DNA of 64,000 nt from Pontibacillus marinus BH030004 = DSM 16465 (GCF_000425225.1 NZ_AULJ01000031.1:22958-86957), one strand, 5' to 3'. Positions 51,238 through 60,532 are shown, counted from the first letter of the stretch. A program made the numbers and translations. Notes: generated by a model from the letters alone, not told the origin.

Positions 51238-51780
51238 TTGAAAAGTGTACGAATTTATCTATTTGTCATGCTTTTGACCATTTCAGGCTGTACCCAAGAG
51301 TCATCAACACCAAATATCCATGATGAATTAAATCAAAAAGTAGATTTTCCCGTAGTTCTACCTGAATTCGATCAATACGTCCTAAATTATGCAGCCATCG
51401 AAACATCACCTGTTAGTGACAAAAGGAAAACCATAACACTAGGATATGCCCCAGAGAGAAATGAATCTACAAAACTAACAAAAGAAGAAAAAGAGACTTT
51501 GAAAAATGATCAAAATAAAGAGGTTTTGCTGGGGAATCCTAAAAATGAGAATAACTTTTATATTAACATTGATAATTCTGAAGCCAAATTAGTTAATGGT
51601 GAGCGTACTACCATTTCAGGTTATGAGGTCCAGTATTGGGTTGGGGATCAAAACGCAAACTATGTATTGAACACAGCAGGTGCTACTTATTCTTTAAATG
51701 TAATCTTTAGTCAAACCAGTAAACAAGCACGTGATGGGATTGTAAAAAGCATGGTAGAGCAAATATCCAAAACTAAATAA
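51238..51780 (+). CDS. Hypothetical lipoprotein (180 aa)
   Basis: A TTG start follows AGAGAGGAAT. The lipobox is ISGC (Cys18). Motifs KVDFPVVLPEFDQYVLNYAA and ISGYEVQYWVGDQNANYVLN resemble the DUF4367-like domain found in several Bacillus lipoproteins and anti-sigma-like proteins. This is a tentative call. A weak hairpin (AATGCCG with CGGCATT, 51792-51821) follows. Confidence 0.65.
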   Translation: MKSVRIYLFVMLLTISGCTQESSTPNIHDELNQKVDFPVVLPEFDQYVLNYAAIETSPVSDKRKTITLGYAPERNESTKLTKEEKETLKNDQNKEVLLGNPKNENNFYINIDNSEAKLVNGERTTISGYEVQYWVGDQNANYVLNTAGATYSLNVIFSQTSKQARDGIVKSMVEQISKTK

Positions 51781-51899
51781 ACATAAAAAAGAATGCCGTG
51801 ACAGTTATGTGTTGCGGCATTTATAGTAAGATGAAAACGAAATTTTGAAAAGGATTAACCCTTATGAAAATAGAAATAGTGAGGAAAGGAGGAAAGAAA

Positions 51900-52394
51900 A
51901 TGACAACAACATATGTGAATTGGGGAGAGTCGACCGTTCAATTAACCTGGCAAGAACGCGTTCACCTTCCACAACAAGACCTTATCACAAGTGCACATGG
52001 TTTTTGCTTTTTAGATGGACAATTGATGATGGTGGATTTAAATCATAGAGGATGGGATTTCCCAGGTGGACATATAGAACCCGGTGAAACTCCTTTAGAA
52101 TGCTTCAAGCGAGAGGCAATGGAAGAAGGATATGCTGAGGGCAATTGTGCGTTTCTTGGAACGATTGAAGTCAATCATAGTGAGAACCCCATTTGGGATG
52201 AAAACAGTCCTTACCCCAAAGTCGGATATCAAGCTTTTTACAGAATGGACATCACTCAACTACATCCGTTTAAAGCCGAATATGAATCAGGGCAGCGCAC
52301 ATTGATCCATCCAAACGAGGTTATAGACTATTATGACAATTGGAATGACGTCTACCGAGGTATTTTGACCAGTGCTCTTAAGGTGGAAAAATAA
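51900..52394 (+). CDS. NUDIX hydrolase
   Basis: ATG 51900 follows AAAGGAGGAA, while the frame's earlier ATG (51864) has a poorer context. The 164-aa protein has GWDFPGGHIEPGETPLECFK then REAMEEGY. The consensus REVxEExG reads REAMEEG, so both catalytic glutamates are kept. The substrate is unknown. Confidence 0.9.
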   Translation: MTTTYVNWGESTVQLTWQERVHLPQQDLITSAHGFCFLDGQLMMVDLNHRGWDFPGGHIEPGETPLECFKREAMEEGYAEGNCAFLGTIEVNHSENPIWDENSPYPKVGYQAFYRMDITQLHPFKAEYESGQRTLIHPNEVIDYYDNWNDVYRGILTSALKVEK

Positions 52395-52433
52395 AGGTTT
52401 TTATACATATAGAGATAAAGGAGCCTGACAATC

Positions 52434-53441
52434 ATGAGATATGAACAATTGATTTATATCATTCTAGCAGGGGTGATGTTGATCTTTGGAGGTATTTCCG
52501 TATTCTATTATATGAAAGCGCTTCAAAATAACGTGCGAATTGATCAGGTCCATTCACAAGAGAAAGAGGATTTTCATTTCGTTTTGATCCCACAGGAGAC
52601 TGACAATGATTATTGGAGATTGGTTGAAAAAGGAGCGAGAGAAGCAGAGGAGGAGCTTGGCGTAGCAGTTGAGTACAATGGGCCGAAAAAGACGAGTGTG
52701 TCAGAGCACATCGAATGGATTGAAAAAGCTGTGGCTGCTAAGGTTGATGGCATTATCACGCAGGGATTAGATGAAGAAACGTTTGCTCCGGTCATCAATC
52801 AAGCGATCGACAAAGGCATACCTGTCATCACGATTGATACGGACGCAGCGTCAAGTAAGCGCTCAGCCTATGTGGGGACAGACAATTATCAGGCGGGATT
52901 TTTAGCTGGACAAGCTCTAATCCAAGATACGGGTGGGCAAGCCAATGTGGGTATTATTACGGGAAGCTTCGAGGCCCGCAATATGCAGCTTCGTGTTCAA
53001 GGGTTCCGCGATGCTGTAAAGAATGCTCCAGGCGTGAAGATTTTAGACGTCAGGGCTTCCAACATAACTCGTATCCAAGCGGCTGAAAAAGCAGATGAAA
53101 TGCTCAGCAAGTATTCCGAAATGGATGCGTTTTTTGGCACAAGCGCCTTAGATAGTTATGGCATTGCTTCAACCGTTCAACAAAGAGGCCGTACAAATGG
53201 GGTTTATATCATAGCTTTTGACACGTTACCTGAAACGATCGAACTCATAAGGGATGGCATTATCGATGCAACGGTTGTTCAGAAGCCATATAAAATGGGG
53301 TATGAAAGTGTTAGACTGCTAACCCAGATTGGCAGAGGGAAGACAGTCGAGCCCATTCATCATACAGGCACGGACATTTTAAGACGAGAAGATTTAACGA
53401 GAAAGGAACCTTCTCCTGAGGAAAGTGAGGGTCCTTCATGA
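52434..53441 (+). CDS. Membrane-anchored periplasmic-binding-protein-like sugar sensor
   Basis: The 335-aa protein has an uncleaved N-terminal helix (LIYIILAGVMLIFGGISVFY) and a type I binding-protein fold of the RbsB family: FVLIPQETDNDYWRLVEKGA, VDGIITQGLDEE, VITIDTDAASSKRSAYVGTD and FFGTSALDSYGIAS. It overlaps the kinase gene by 4 bases (ATGA). The placement indicates a co-sensor that presents sugar to the kinase rather than a transport component. Confidence 0.85.
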   Translation: MRYEQLIYIILAGVMLIFGGISVFYYMKALQNNVRIDQVHSQEKEDFHFVLIPQETDNDYWRLVEKGAREAEEELGVAVEYNGPKKTSVSEHIEWIEKAVAAKVDGIITQGLDEETFAPVINQAIDKGIPVITIDTDAASSKRSAYVGTDNYQAGFLAGQALIQDTGGQANVGIITGSFEARNMQLRVQGFRDAVKNAPGVKILDVRASNITRIQAAEKADEMLSKYSEMDAFFGTSALDSYGIASTVQQRGRTNGVYIIAFDTLPETIELIRDGIIDATVVQKPYKMGYESVRLLTQIGRGKTVEPIHHTGTDILRREDLTRKEPSPEESEGPS

Positions 53442-54901
53442 TTCATATTCAAACAAAGCTTATGACCTTTTTCATCGTGTTAATCTTGTTTATGAATGGC
53501 GTTGCCTACTTTCTGTATCAAGGAAGTCAAGATACCATCCGGCAATATGATATCTTACTTGAACGCTTCTTTTTATTGAACGAAGTGGAACAAACCACGG
53601 AAGACGTTTATCAAAATTTAAAAAGCTATATCATTAATAAATCACCTGAACTGTTACAAGAGTATAAGGATGGGCGTGAAGAACTAAGGTCCTTGCAGGA
53701 GCAACTTCCTGAAAAGATTGATCGAAATCAATTGGTGGTGGAGAACTACTCCAATATGATTGAAAGCTTTCTTGAGGAAAGCGATCAAGCCCTGAAAGCT
53801 TATCAGGAGGAAAATATTAAAGCGTACTCGGCTCGAATGATTGAGGCAGAGGAAGTTTTGTCCTATCTTCAAGAAACAGCTCTAACACTCATTAATGAAG
53901 AGTTATCGGAATACGATAGCTTTTACAAAAGCCTCGTTGTGCACAATGGTTTTATTGAAAAAATGCGTCTAGCGGTTTTTGCCTTCACGTTGTTTGCATC
54001 GCTGTTATTTGCATTTTGGTTTTCACGAGGAATTACAAGACCGATCCATGACCTGGCTCATGCCGCTCGAGAAATTGCTTCTGGAAAGTTTGATGGGGAA
54101 AAGGTTCCTGTACAAACCAAGGATGAACTCGGGTTTTTAACGGAGACGTTTAATAGTATGCGAGACAACATCCAATCCCTCGTTACGCAAATTAAACAGA
54201 AGTCTGAAATGAAGCGGTTGATGAAGGAAATGGAGTTAAAAAGTCTACAGAGCCAGGTCAATCCGCACTTTCTTTTTAATACACTTAATATGATTGCGAA
54301 AACCTCTTATATCGAGGATGCGAAACGGACGAGTGAGTTGATTGAAGCTGTTTCCACTTTGCTTCGTCATAATTTAACGCGGTTAGATCAACCGACTACG
54401 TTACAAGAAGAGTTGAAAAGTGTAAATGAGTATATGTTTATTCAGCAGGCGCGTTTTGGCCAACGTTTTACTTATGAAGAGGACATTCACCCGGATACAA
54501 AAGGGACAGCTCTTCCTGTGTTAACCCTCCAACCACTTGTAGAAAATGCCTTTATTCATGGTATTGAAGATCTGGAAGCTGGGGGCGTCATTCGGATTTC
54601 TTCTAGGATTAAAGATGGTAGGGTCCTCATTGATATTCAGGATAATGGTGTTGGGATCCATGAGGAAAAAGTAGGGAAGCTTTTAGCGACACCTGATCAT
54701 GATGAAGAACTACAAGAGACAAATAGAAGTGGACATACGACAGGAATAGGCTTACCGAACATCATTCGAAGACTGGAGTTGTTTTATGAGAGAGAAGAGC
54801 TGGTTACGATCCATTCTCAGTTAGGAAATGGCACAACAATTCGACTCCAACTTCCAATCGAACAGGCAGAGGAGGGATATGATGAAGTGGCTAATGGTTG
54901 A
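53438..54901 (+). CDS. YesM-type sensor histidine kinase
   Basis: The 487-aa protein has two membrane helices (about 8-27 and 178-196) around a helical outer domain, a HAMP domain (about 197-250), and a His_kinase domain with QSQVNPHFLFNTLNMIAK (His277). The ATPase boxes are PLVENAFIHG, DNGVGIHEEK and TGIGLPNIIRRL. It phosphorylates the downstream AraC-type regulator. It is flanked by overlaps with both neighbours, so the three genes form one translational unit. Confidence 0.93.
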   Translation: MIHIQTKLMTFFIVLILFMNGVAYFLYQGSQDTIRQYDILLERFFLLNEVEQTTEDVYQNLKSYIINKSPELLQEYKDGREELRSLQEQLPEKIDRNQLVVENYSNMIESFLEESDQALKAYQEENIKAYSARMIEAEEVLSYLQETALTLINEELSEYDSFYKSLVVHNGFIEKMRLAVFAFTLFASLLFAFWFSRGITRPIHDLAHAAREIASGKFDGEKVPVQTKDELGFLTETFNSMRDNIQSLVTQIKQKSEMKRLMKEMELKSLQSQVNPHFLFNTLNMIAKTSYIEDAKRTSELIEAVSTLLRHNLTRLDQPTTLQEELKSVNEYMFIQQARFGQRFTYEEDIHPDTKGTALPVLTLQPLVENAFIHGIEDLEAGGVIRISSRIKDGRVLIDIQDNGVGIHEEKVGKLLATPDHDEELQETNRSGHTTGIGLPNIIRRLELFYEREELVTIHSQLGNGTTIRLQLPIEQAEEGYDEVANG

Positions 54902-56399
54902 AGATGAGATGATCGAGCGTGAAGGATTGAAAAAGATGATTACGGATCAATTTCCTGATCTCGAACTCATTGGAGAAGCGGCATCAGGAAAGGGAGCGAT
55001 CCATTTAGCTAAGGAGCATAACCCAGATTTGATCACGATGGATATCAAAATGCCTGGCATGGATGGTATTGAAGCTGTTAAAGAAATTAAAGCCTGGAAT
55101 CCTGACGTTGAAATCATTATGATGACAGCTTATGACGAGTTTGAATATGCAAGAGAAGTTATGCGTCAGGGTGTGCAGGAGTATGTGTTAAAGCCAGCAA
55201 AGAAAGCTGAACTCTATGCCACATTTCAGCGCGTTTTGGATGGGCTAGAAGAGAAACGTCAAAAAGAAAATCAAGGTCAGGATAAGCAGGCTGTGCTTTC
55301 ACTAATCCAATCCAATTGGATGCAAGCTTACTTTACGGAGCGCGTTATGGAGCAGTATCCAGAAGAGCTAGCATCATTTTTCCCAGAATCAAGTGGTACA
55401 GGGTGTGCGATGATTGTCCATTTGGATGAATCACAAGAACATGAAGAACAACAAGTGTGGATGAAAGAAGAGTTAGAGAAAAGCACGTATTGCTTAGTTG
55501 GACCGATCCAGAGCGGACACTTTCCTGTTTGGATTTTTGCCTTTAAAGATGAGGAGAAGGTCACCAATCTATCCAAGTGGATCAGAACCACATTACAGCG
55601 ATTCCAATCCGCTTTCCAAAAAAAGATTACCATCGGTGTTGGGAACCTTTACAATGATCCTTCACAGCTTATTCATTCCTATCATGAAGCTGTGATTGCA
55701 ATGGCTTTTGTGAATCTTCAAAAGGGATATGTGTTATATGAAGAAGCTAAATCCCAGCTGGCGCCTGGTGCTTTTAATCGTGTCGTTCAGGAAAAGAAAA
55801 TCTATGAAGCCGTTCGCAGTGGGGATTCTGATTTAGCCATTCATCAATTTGAACAGCTTTGGCCGTTATTGGATGAAGATGATGAGGGCAAAATCTCTTA
55901 TTGTAAGGATCTTGTTCATGCAGTCTATGGCATCATTAAAGAAATGGGAATTGCTGAGCAAAGTCTACTGCGTGATTTTCCTGAAGATACGAACCCAAGT
56001 GATTGGAGGAAATGGGCTGTACAAAAAGTAGCACAAGCTTCAGATTGGATTCGCAGCTGGAAGCATGTCACGTCAAAAGATGCAATTTGGGAAGCAGAAG
56101 AATGGATTAAAGCTCATTTTGAAGAGCCTATTACGCTTGAAGATGTGGCAGAACACGTATCATTAAGTCCTTACTACTTTAGTAAAATCTTTAAGGAACG
56201 ATTAAATAAGAGTTTTGTAGATTACGTGACAGATCTTAGAGTTGTAAAAGCTAAGGAATTGTTAACGACAACCGATAAACCTTTAAAAGAGATTAGCCAA
56301 CTCGTAGGCTATAAAGATCCAAACTATTTTAGTCGTGTGTTTAAGAAACGAGTAGGTATGACGCCTTCTGAATATAGGGTTCCTTCTATGAATTCATAG
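54882..56399 (+). CDS. YesN-type response regulator with AraC DNA-binding domain
   Basis: ATG 54882 is 5 bases after GGAGGG, while the frame's earlier start (54828) is inside the kinase gene. The 505-aa protein has a receiver domain (EDE 7-9, Asp54 in ITMDIKMPG, Lys in YVLKPA), a long linker, and a C-terminal double helix-turn-helix (ITLEDVAEHVSLSPYYFSKI; LKEISQLVGYKDPNYFSRVF). It probably activates the sugar ABC operon at 56753. Confidence 0.93.
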   Translation: MKWLMVEDEMIEREGLKKMITDQFPDLELIGEAASGKGAIHLAKEHNPDLITMDIKMPGMDGIEAVKEIKAWNPDVEIIMMTAYDEFEYAREVMRQGVQEYVLKPAKKAELYATFQRVLDGLEEKRQKENQGQDKQAVLSLIQSNWMQAYFTERVMEQYPEELASFFPESSGTGCAMIVHLDESQEHEEQQVWMKEELEKSTYCLVGPIQSGHFPVWIFAFKDEEKVTNLSKWIRTTLQRFQSAFQKKITIGVGNLYNDPSQLIHSYHEAVIAMAFVNLQKGYVLYEEAKSQLAPGAFNRVVQEKKIYEAVRSGDSDLAIHQFEQLWPLLDEDDEGKISYCKDLVHAVYGIIKEMGIAEQSLLRDFPEDTNPSDWRKWAVQKVAQASDWIRSWKHVTSKDAIWEAEEWIKAHFEEPITLEDVAEHVSLSPYYFSKIFKERLNKSFVDYVTDLRVVKAKELLTTTDKPLKEISQLVGYKDPNYFSRVFKKRVGMTPSEYRVPSMNS

Positions 56400-56420
56400 A
56401 TAAGATGTTGATCATAGATG

Positions 56421-56626
56421 TCTAGCTCCGGCGCCCAGCAACTAGTATGCTTGGGCCCACACGACGTGGGTCAGATCGACGTTGTCACAGGAAGTGACGT
56501 ACTTAGTCGATCATTCCTACTCCGTAAGATAAGTCAACATCGAATCACTCCGTTCTTCGTGTTTCCTTTATCTTACTGCGGCTCAGTCCAGCATATACGT
56601 TGCTACCCGGGCACCTCCGCTTTTCT
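56421..56626. repeat. 206-bp intergenic repeat with imperfect terminal inverted repeats
   Basis: The left end TCTAGCTCCGGCGCCCAGCA, continuing ACTAGTATGCT, is imperfectly inverted at the right end (AGCATATACGTTGCT, then ACCCGGGCACCTCCGCTTTT). The interior has further dyads (GCCCACACGACGTGGGTC) and no open frame of note. It resembles a repeat family widespread between Bacillaceae genes; a partial end occurs at 2496-2518. It is GC-richer than its surroundings and lies between the regulator gene and the sugar ABC operon. Confidence 0.75.
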
Positions 56627-56708
56627 TACATCAAAATAATGCGTATGAACAGCAAAATATTGAAGAGAGTTCTTAAAATGAATCCCCCTTCACCGTGATA
56701 CATTGTAA

Positions 56709-56724
56709 TTGTAAGCGATTACAT
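56709..56724 (+). promoter_or_regulatory. CcpA cre site upstream of the sugar ABC operon
   Basis: TTGTAAGCGATTACAT matches WTGNAARCGNWWWCAW at all positions, 29 bases before the TTG start. Glucose repression of this importer is predicted. Confidence 0.8.
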
Positions 56725-56752
56725 TAATTCATGGATGAAAGGGGTTTTATTT

Positions 56753-58030
56753 TTGAAACGGTATGGTTTTTTATGGATGATCGCCATCCTTTTAATCGGA
56801 ACAATGGCAGCTTGTAGCGATAATTCAAGCTCTAGTTCGGATGGTGGATCTGGAGGAGAAGGAAAAATTGAATTATTCAGTTGGTGGACTGCAGGCGGAG
56901 AGTCTGAAGGTTTACAAGCACTTATGGATCAATTTAAAGAAGAACACCCAGACATAGAAATCGAAAACGCAGCCGTAGCAGGTGGAGGCGGTTCAAACGC
57001 CAAGGCTGTGCTAGCTAACCGTATGCAAGGAGGAGACCCACCATCCACATTCCAGGTACACGGTGGAGATGAGCTACTTGCAGGTTGGGTAGCGGCTGAT
57101 AAGATGCAGCCACTGAACGATCTTTATGAGAAGAATAACTGGAAAGAAGTGTTCCCTCAAGAACTAATCGATATGGTAAGTAAAGATGGAAACATTTACG
57201 CTGTTCCAGTTGACGTCCACCGCGGAAACGTCGTTTTTTATAACAAAAGTGTATTTGAAGAGAACAACATAGAACCACCTAAGGATTGGAATGAATTTTT
57301 AGAAGTAGCTGAAGAACTTAAATCAAATGGCATCACACCACTTGCACTAGGTGACAAAAATGTGTGGCCATCTACAATGGTATTCGAAAGCATTCTTCAA
57401 GCAAATCTAGGTGCTGAGGATTACAACAAGCTTTGGAATGGCGAAATTCCAATGGATGATGAGCGTGTTGTGAAGTCTGCTGAAATGTTTAAAAAGGTTC
57501 TTGGTTACGTGAACGAAGACCACAGTGCTCGCGCTTGGCAGGACGGTTCCCAGTTAGTAGCTGATGGAAAAGCAGCTATGAATATCATGGGAGACTGGGC
57601 GAATGGTTACTACAAGAGTAAAGACTTAAAGCCAGGTGAAGATTATGGTTGGTTCGCTTCTCCAGGAACAGAAGGCGAGTTCCAGGTAATCACAGATACA
57701 TTTGGATTACCGAAAGGTGTTGAAAACCCTGAGCAAGTCAAAGAATTCTTAACGGTACTTGGTTCGAAAAAAGGTCAGGACGCGTTCAACCCGAAAAAAG
57801 GTTCCATTCCAGCTCGTACAGATACAGATATGTCGAAGTACGGAAAGTATTCTACAGATACAATCAAGGATTTCAAAAATGCCAAGCTTACACCAAGCTT
57901 AGCACACGGTTCTGCTGCACCTGAACAGGTTGTAACCAAAGTGAACCAAGCTGTGAACGTATTCGTAACACAGCAAAAAGTAGACCAATTCATCGAATCA
58001 CTAAAACAATCCGTTAGCTCACTTAAATAA
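56753..58030 (+). CDS. Sugar ABC transporter substrate-binding lipoprotein (family 1)
   Basis: TTG 56753 follows AAAGGGG, while the ATG at 56735 precedes it without a ribosome site. The 425-aa protein has the lipobox TMAAC, a Ser/Gly-rich linker, then a MalE/UgpB-type fold (IELFSWWTAGGESEGLQALM; GDPPSTFQVHGGDELLAGWV; AMNIMGDWANGYYKSKD). It is close to binding proteins for glucose, mannose or oligosaccharides. With the two permease genes it forms one operon. Confidence 0.92.
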   Translation: MKRYGFLWMIAILLIGTMAACSDNSSSSSDGGSGGEGKIELFSWWTAGGESEGLQALMDQFKEEHPDIEIENAAVAGGGGSNAKAVLANRMQGGDPPSTFQVHGGDELLAGWVAADKMQPLNDLYEKNNWKEVFPQELIDMVSKDGNIYAVPVDVHRGNVVFYNKSVFEENNIEPPKDWNEFLEVAEELKSNGITPLALGDKNVWPSTMVFESILQANLGAEDYNKLWNGEIPMDDERVVKSAEMFKKVLGYVNEDHSARAWQDGSQLVADGKAAMNIMGDWANGYYKSKDLKPGEDYGWFASPGTEGEFQVITDTFGLPKGVENPEQVKEFLTVLGSKKGQDAFNPKKGSIPARTDTDMSKYGKYSTDTIKDFKNAKLTPSLAHGSAAPEQVVTKVNQAVNVFVTQQKVDQFIESLKQSVSSLK

Positions 58031-58095
58031 TAATGTAGTGGGGAGGCGGCACGCCTCCCCAACAATTATTTACTTCATGAAGGGAGGCTGTTCAT

Positions 58096-59004
58096 GTGAT
58101 TAAAGGCAGCTCCGATCGTATTTGGTCTATTATATTTATTTTACCTTCTATCATTCTCATAGGTATTTTCGTATATGGTTTTATAAGTTGGACGGGATAT
58201 GTGTCGCTTAGTGAATGGCGTTCGCTTGTCCCGGACTATTCCTTTGCGGGATTTGAAAACTATCTTAATTTGTTTAAGGATTTTCGATTCCAGGCAGATA
58301 TACGTAATACGATCTTCTTTACCATTCTGTTCATTGGAGCAGTCGCCATAATGGGGCAACTCCTAGCAGTGCTCATTGACCAGAATATTAAAGGAGAATC
58401 GGTTTTTCGGAACTTATTCTTATTCCCCATGGCGCTTTCCTTCGTCGTTACGGGAGTTGTCTGGCAATGGTTACTCAATCCATCGACAGGTGTGAATCTG
58501 TTATTAGAAAAAATCGGTTTATCCCCGAAGTGGTATATCAGTACGGAGGTCCTTTTTGGAATTCCAATTGGAAAGATTGAATTTGGTATTCCTGTTGCCA
58601 TCATTGCGATTGTCATTGCAGCCGTTTGGCAGATGACAGGATTCTCTTTAGCTATGTATCTAGCAGGTTTAAGAGGGATTCCGGAAGAGTTAAAAGAAGC
58701 AGCACGTATAGATGGAGCGTCAGAATGGAAGCTTTATCGTAAAGTTATTTTTCCACAGCTTCGTCCGATCACGATGAGTGTCATTATTATCATGGCACAC
58801 ATCTCCTTGAAGATATTTGATTTGATCTATGCCATGACAGGACCTGGGGCTAATTATGTAACAGACGTCCCAGCATTATATATGTTTGAAAAAACGTTCA
58901 GAGCTCAAGATTATGCAAGTGGTGCGGCCATTGCCATGATCCTTCTGATTAGTGTTGCAGTGTTTATTATCCCTTATTTATTAATGAACAGGAGGGAGGA
59001 TTAA
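58096..59004 (+). CDS. Sugar ABC transporter permease (MalF/UgpA type)
   Basis: A GTG start at 58096 follows GAAGGGAGGC. The 302-aa protein has six helices and the EAA loop EELKEAARIDGASEWKLYRK, continuing VIFPQLRP, which contacts the ATPase. It overlaps nothing and is one base from the second permease. Confidence 0.93.
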   Translation: MIKGSSDRIWSIIFILPSIILIGIFVYGFISWTGYVSLSEWRSLVPDYSFAGFENYLNLFKDFRFQADIRNTIFFTILFIGAVAIMGQLLAVLIDQNIKGESVFRNLFLFPMALSFVVTGVVWQWLLNPSTGVNLLLEKIGLSPKWYISTEVLFGIPIGKIEFGIPVAIIAIVIAAVWQMTGFSLAMYLAGLRGIPEELKEAARIDGASEWKLYRKVIFPQLRPITMSVIIIMAHISLKIFDLIYAMTGPGANYVTDVPALYMFEKTFRAQDYASGAAIAMILLISVAVFIIPYLLMNRRED

Positions 59005-59005
59005 C

Positions 59006-59824
59006 ATGGCCAAGCGTCTAACGAAACCACTCGTCTATGTAATATTAATTGCATTCAGTTTATTTTACTTAATGCCTGTCTATGTATTGATCGTTACAAG
59101 CTTAAAGCCATTTGATCAAATCTCATTAGATACGATGTGGCAGCTACCATCAACCATTGATCTGAGCAGCTACAGCACGGCATTTTCAAAACTCGCACCC
59201 AATATTATGAACTCCTTTTACCTTGTGATCCCGGCAACATTGTTGTCAGCGTTATTCGGATCATTGAATGGTTACGTGTTATCGAAGTGGAAATTTAAAG
59301 GCTCAGAGCTCGTATTTACAGCCATCTTGTTTGGGATGTTTATTCCATATCAAAGTATCCTTATTCCTTTAATTGTTTTCCTTCGAGACTTGGGTTTATA
59401 TAACTCCATACCAGGATTGATCTTCACCCACGTTGTGTATGGACTCCCGATTACAACATTGATGTTCCGAAACTTTTACGCAAATATTCCTAACTCAATG
59501 TTGGAATCAGCTAAAATCGATGGAGCAAACTTCTTGAAAATATACGGGAGAATCATGTTCCCCCTATCCATATCAGGCTTCGTTGTCGTTGCGATATGGC
59601 AGTTCACGAACATCTGGAACGAGTTCTTATTCGCCGTATCCCTGACTCAATCGGATCAACAGCCGGTAATGGTAGCCTTACAAAACCTAGCCGGGAGCCA
59701 GGTTGTACAATGGAACGTCCAAATGGCGGGTGCTTTGCTAGCTGCATTGCCAACACTTCTTGTCTATATTTTAGTAGGGAAGTACTTTGTGAGAGGGTTG
59801 CTGGCTGGGTCTGTGAAAGGTTAA
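59006..59824 (+). CDS. Sugar ABC transporter permease (MalG/UgpE type)
   Basis: The 272-aa protein has six helices and the EAA loop NSMLESAKIDGANFLKIYGR, continuing IMFPLS. AGGAGGGAGG precedes the ATG. No ATPase gene follows, so the importer probably uses a shared ATPase such as MsmX encoded elsewhere. Confidence 0.93.
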   Translation: MAKRLTKPLVYVILIAFSLFYLMPVYVLIVTSLKPFDQISLDTMWQLPSTIDLSSYSTAFSKLAPNIMNSFYLVIPATLLSALFGSLNGYVLSKWKFKGSELVFTAILFGMFIPYQSILIPLIVFLRDLGLYNSIPGLIFTHVVYGLPITTLMFRNFYANIPNSMLESAKIDGANFLKIYGRIMFPLSISGFVVVAIWQFTNIWNEFLFAVSLTQSDQQPVMVALQNLAGSQVVQWNVQMAGALLAALPTLLVYILVGKYFVRGLLAGSVKG

Positions 59825-59835
59825 TAGGTTTTTCA

Positions 59836-59870
59836 GCGCATGATCTCATTTTGGGGATCATGCTTTTTTA
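59836..59870 (+). terminator. Sugar ABC operon terminator
   Basis: GCATGATC pairs with GATCATGC, followed by six T residues, 14 bases after the stop codon. The rest of 59871-59997 shows nothing I can name. Confidence 0.85.
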
Positions 59871-59997
59871 TCTTCTTCATAAGTTGTAGAAAAACTTCCT
59901 TCTAGTTGGCGAAGATATATGACTACACCTTTTCTTAGGTAAGAATACTGTCATTTAGTTTTGGATTTCACATAACTCAACTTCAAGGTAAGGGTTG

Positions 59998-60059
59998 ATA
60001 TCTCGAAACCGAGTCTTCAGTTAAAGGGCCATTATGTTGAAGACTTGGATTCGAGATAT
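59998..60059. repeat. Head-to-head double copy of the CAAGTCTTCA tag
   Basis: The left arm (59998-60019, ATATCTCGAA.. GAGTCTTCA) and right arm (60038-60059, TGAAGACTTGG.. TTCGAGATAT) are inverse complements with two mismatches in 22. The 18-base loop contains AAAGGGCC. Both arms match the single tags at 61005, 62307, 62809 and 63965. It marks the left boundary of the small-gene array. Confidence 0.8.
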
Positions 60060-60178
60060 TATCAAATTATATGAGATTAATTAAAATAATAAAGATTAGA
60101 TGTTCCTTGTACGATATTATCAATGAAACCATAAATGTAGAAACATTGCATAGTCGTCCTAATTAAAGGTGGAATACC

Positions 60179-60532
60179 ATGAGTTTTAAACAAACAGACA
60201 TTAATAAAGGTTTTGTTTATAAAGTTCAACATATTCCTACTGGTGAGTATGTTTCTGAAAGTGGCGTTTTGGAAAGCAACATTGAATTTGATCAATTAGC
60301 AAAGTTTAGAAATAAAGAGGAAGCTAAATACTTTATAAATACTTTTATTAAAATAGGTGAAAGAGATCAACCCAATAATTTTAAAATAGTAAAACACAGT
60401 ACATTTTTATTGGATATTGATATCCCATTCATGAATGACTTAAGAGATACTGATTTCCATAGCATCTCTATTTCTTTTAAGCAAAAGGTGAAAAAGTTTA
60501 GACGTTTTAAGGATAAATGGATGAAGAAATAG
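60179..60532 (+). CDS. Hypothetical protein (117 aa), first gene of the cassette array
   Basis: The protein is soluble, with a strand-rich N-terminal half (GFVYKVQHIPTGEYVSESGV) and a very basic C-terminus (SFKQKVKKFRRFKDKWMKK). AGGTGGAA precedes the ATG. AT content is higher than in the metabolic genes to the left. No family was recognised. Its position in an array with immunity-like genes suggests, but does not show, a related role. Confidence 0.65.
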   Translation: MSFKQTDINKGFVYKVQHIPTGEYVSESGVLESNIEFDQLAKFRNKEEAKYFINTFIKIGERDQPNNFKIVKHSTFLLDIDIPFMNDLRDTDFHSISISFKQKVKKFRRFKDKWMKK

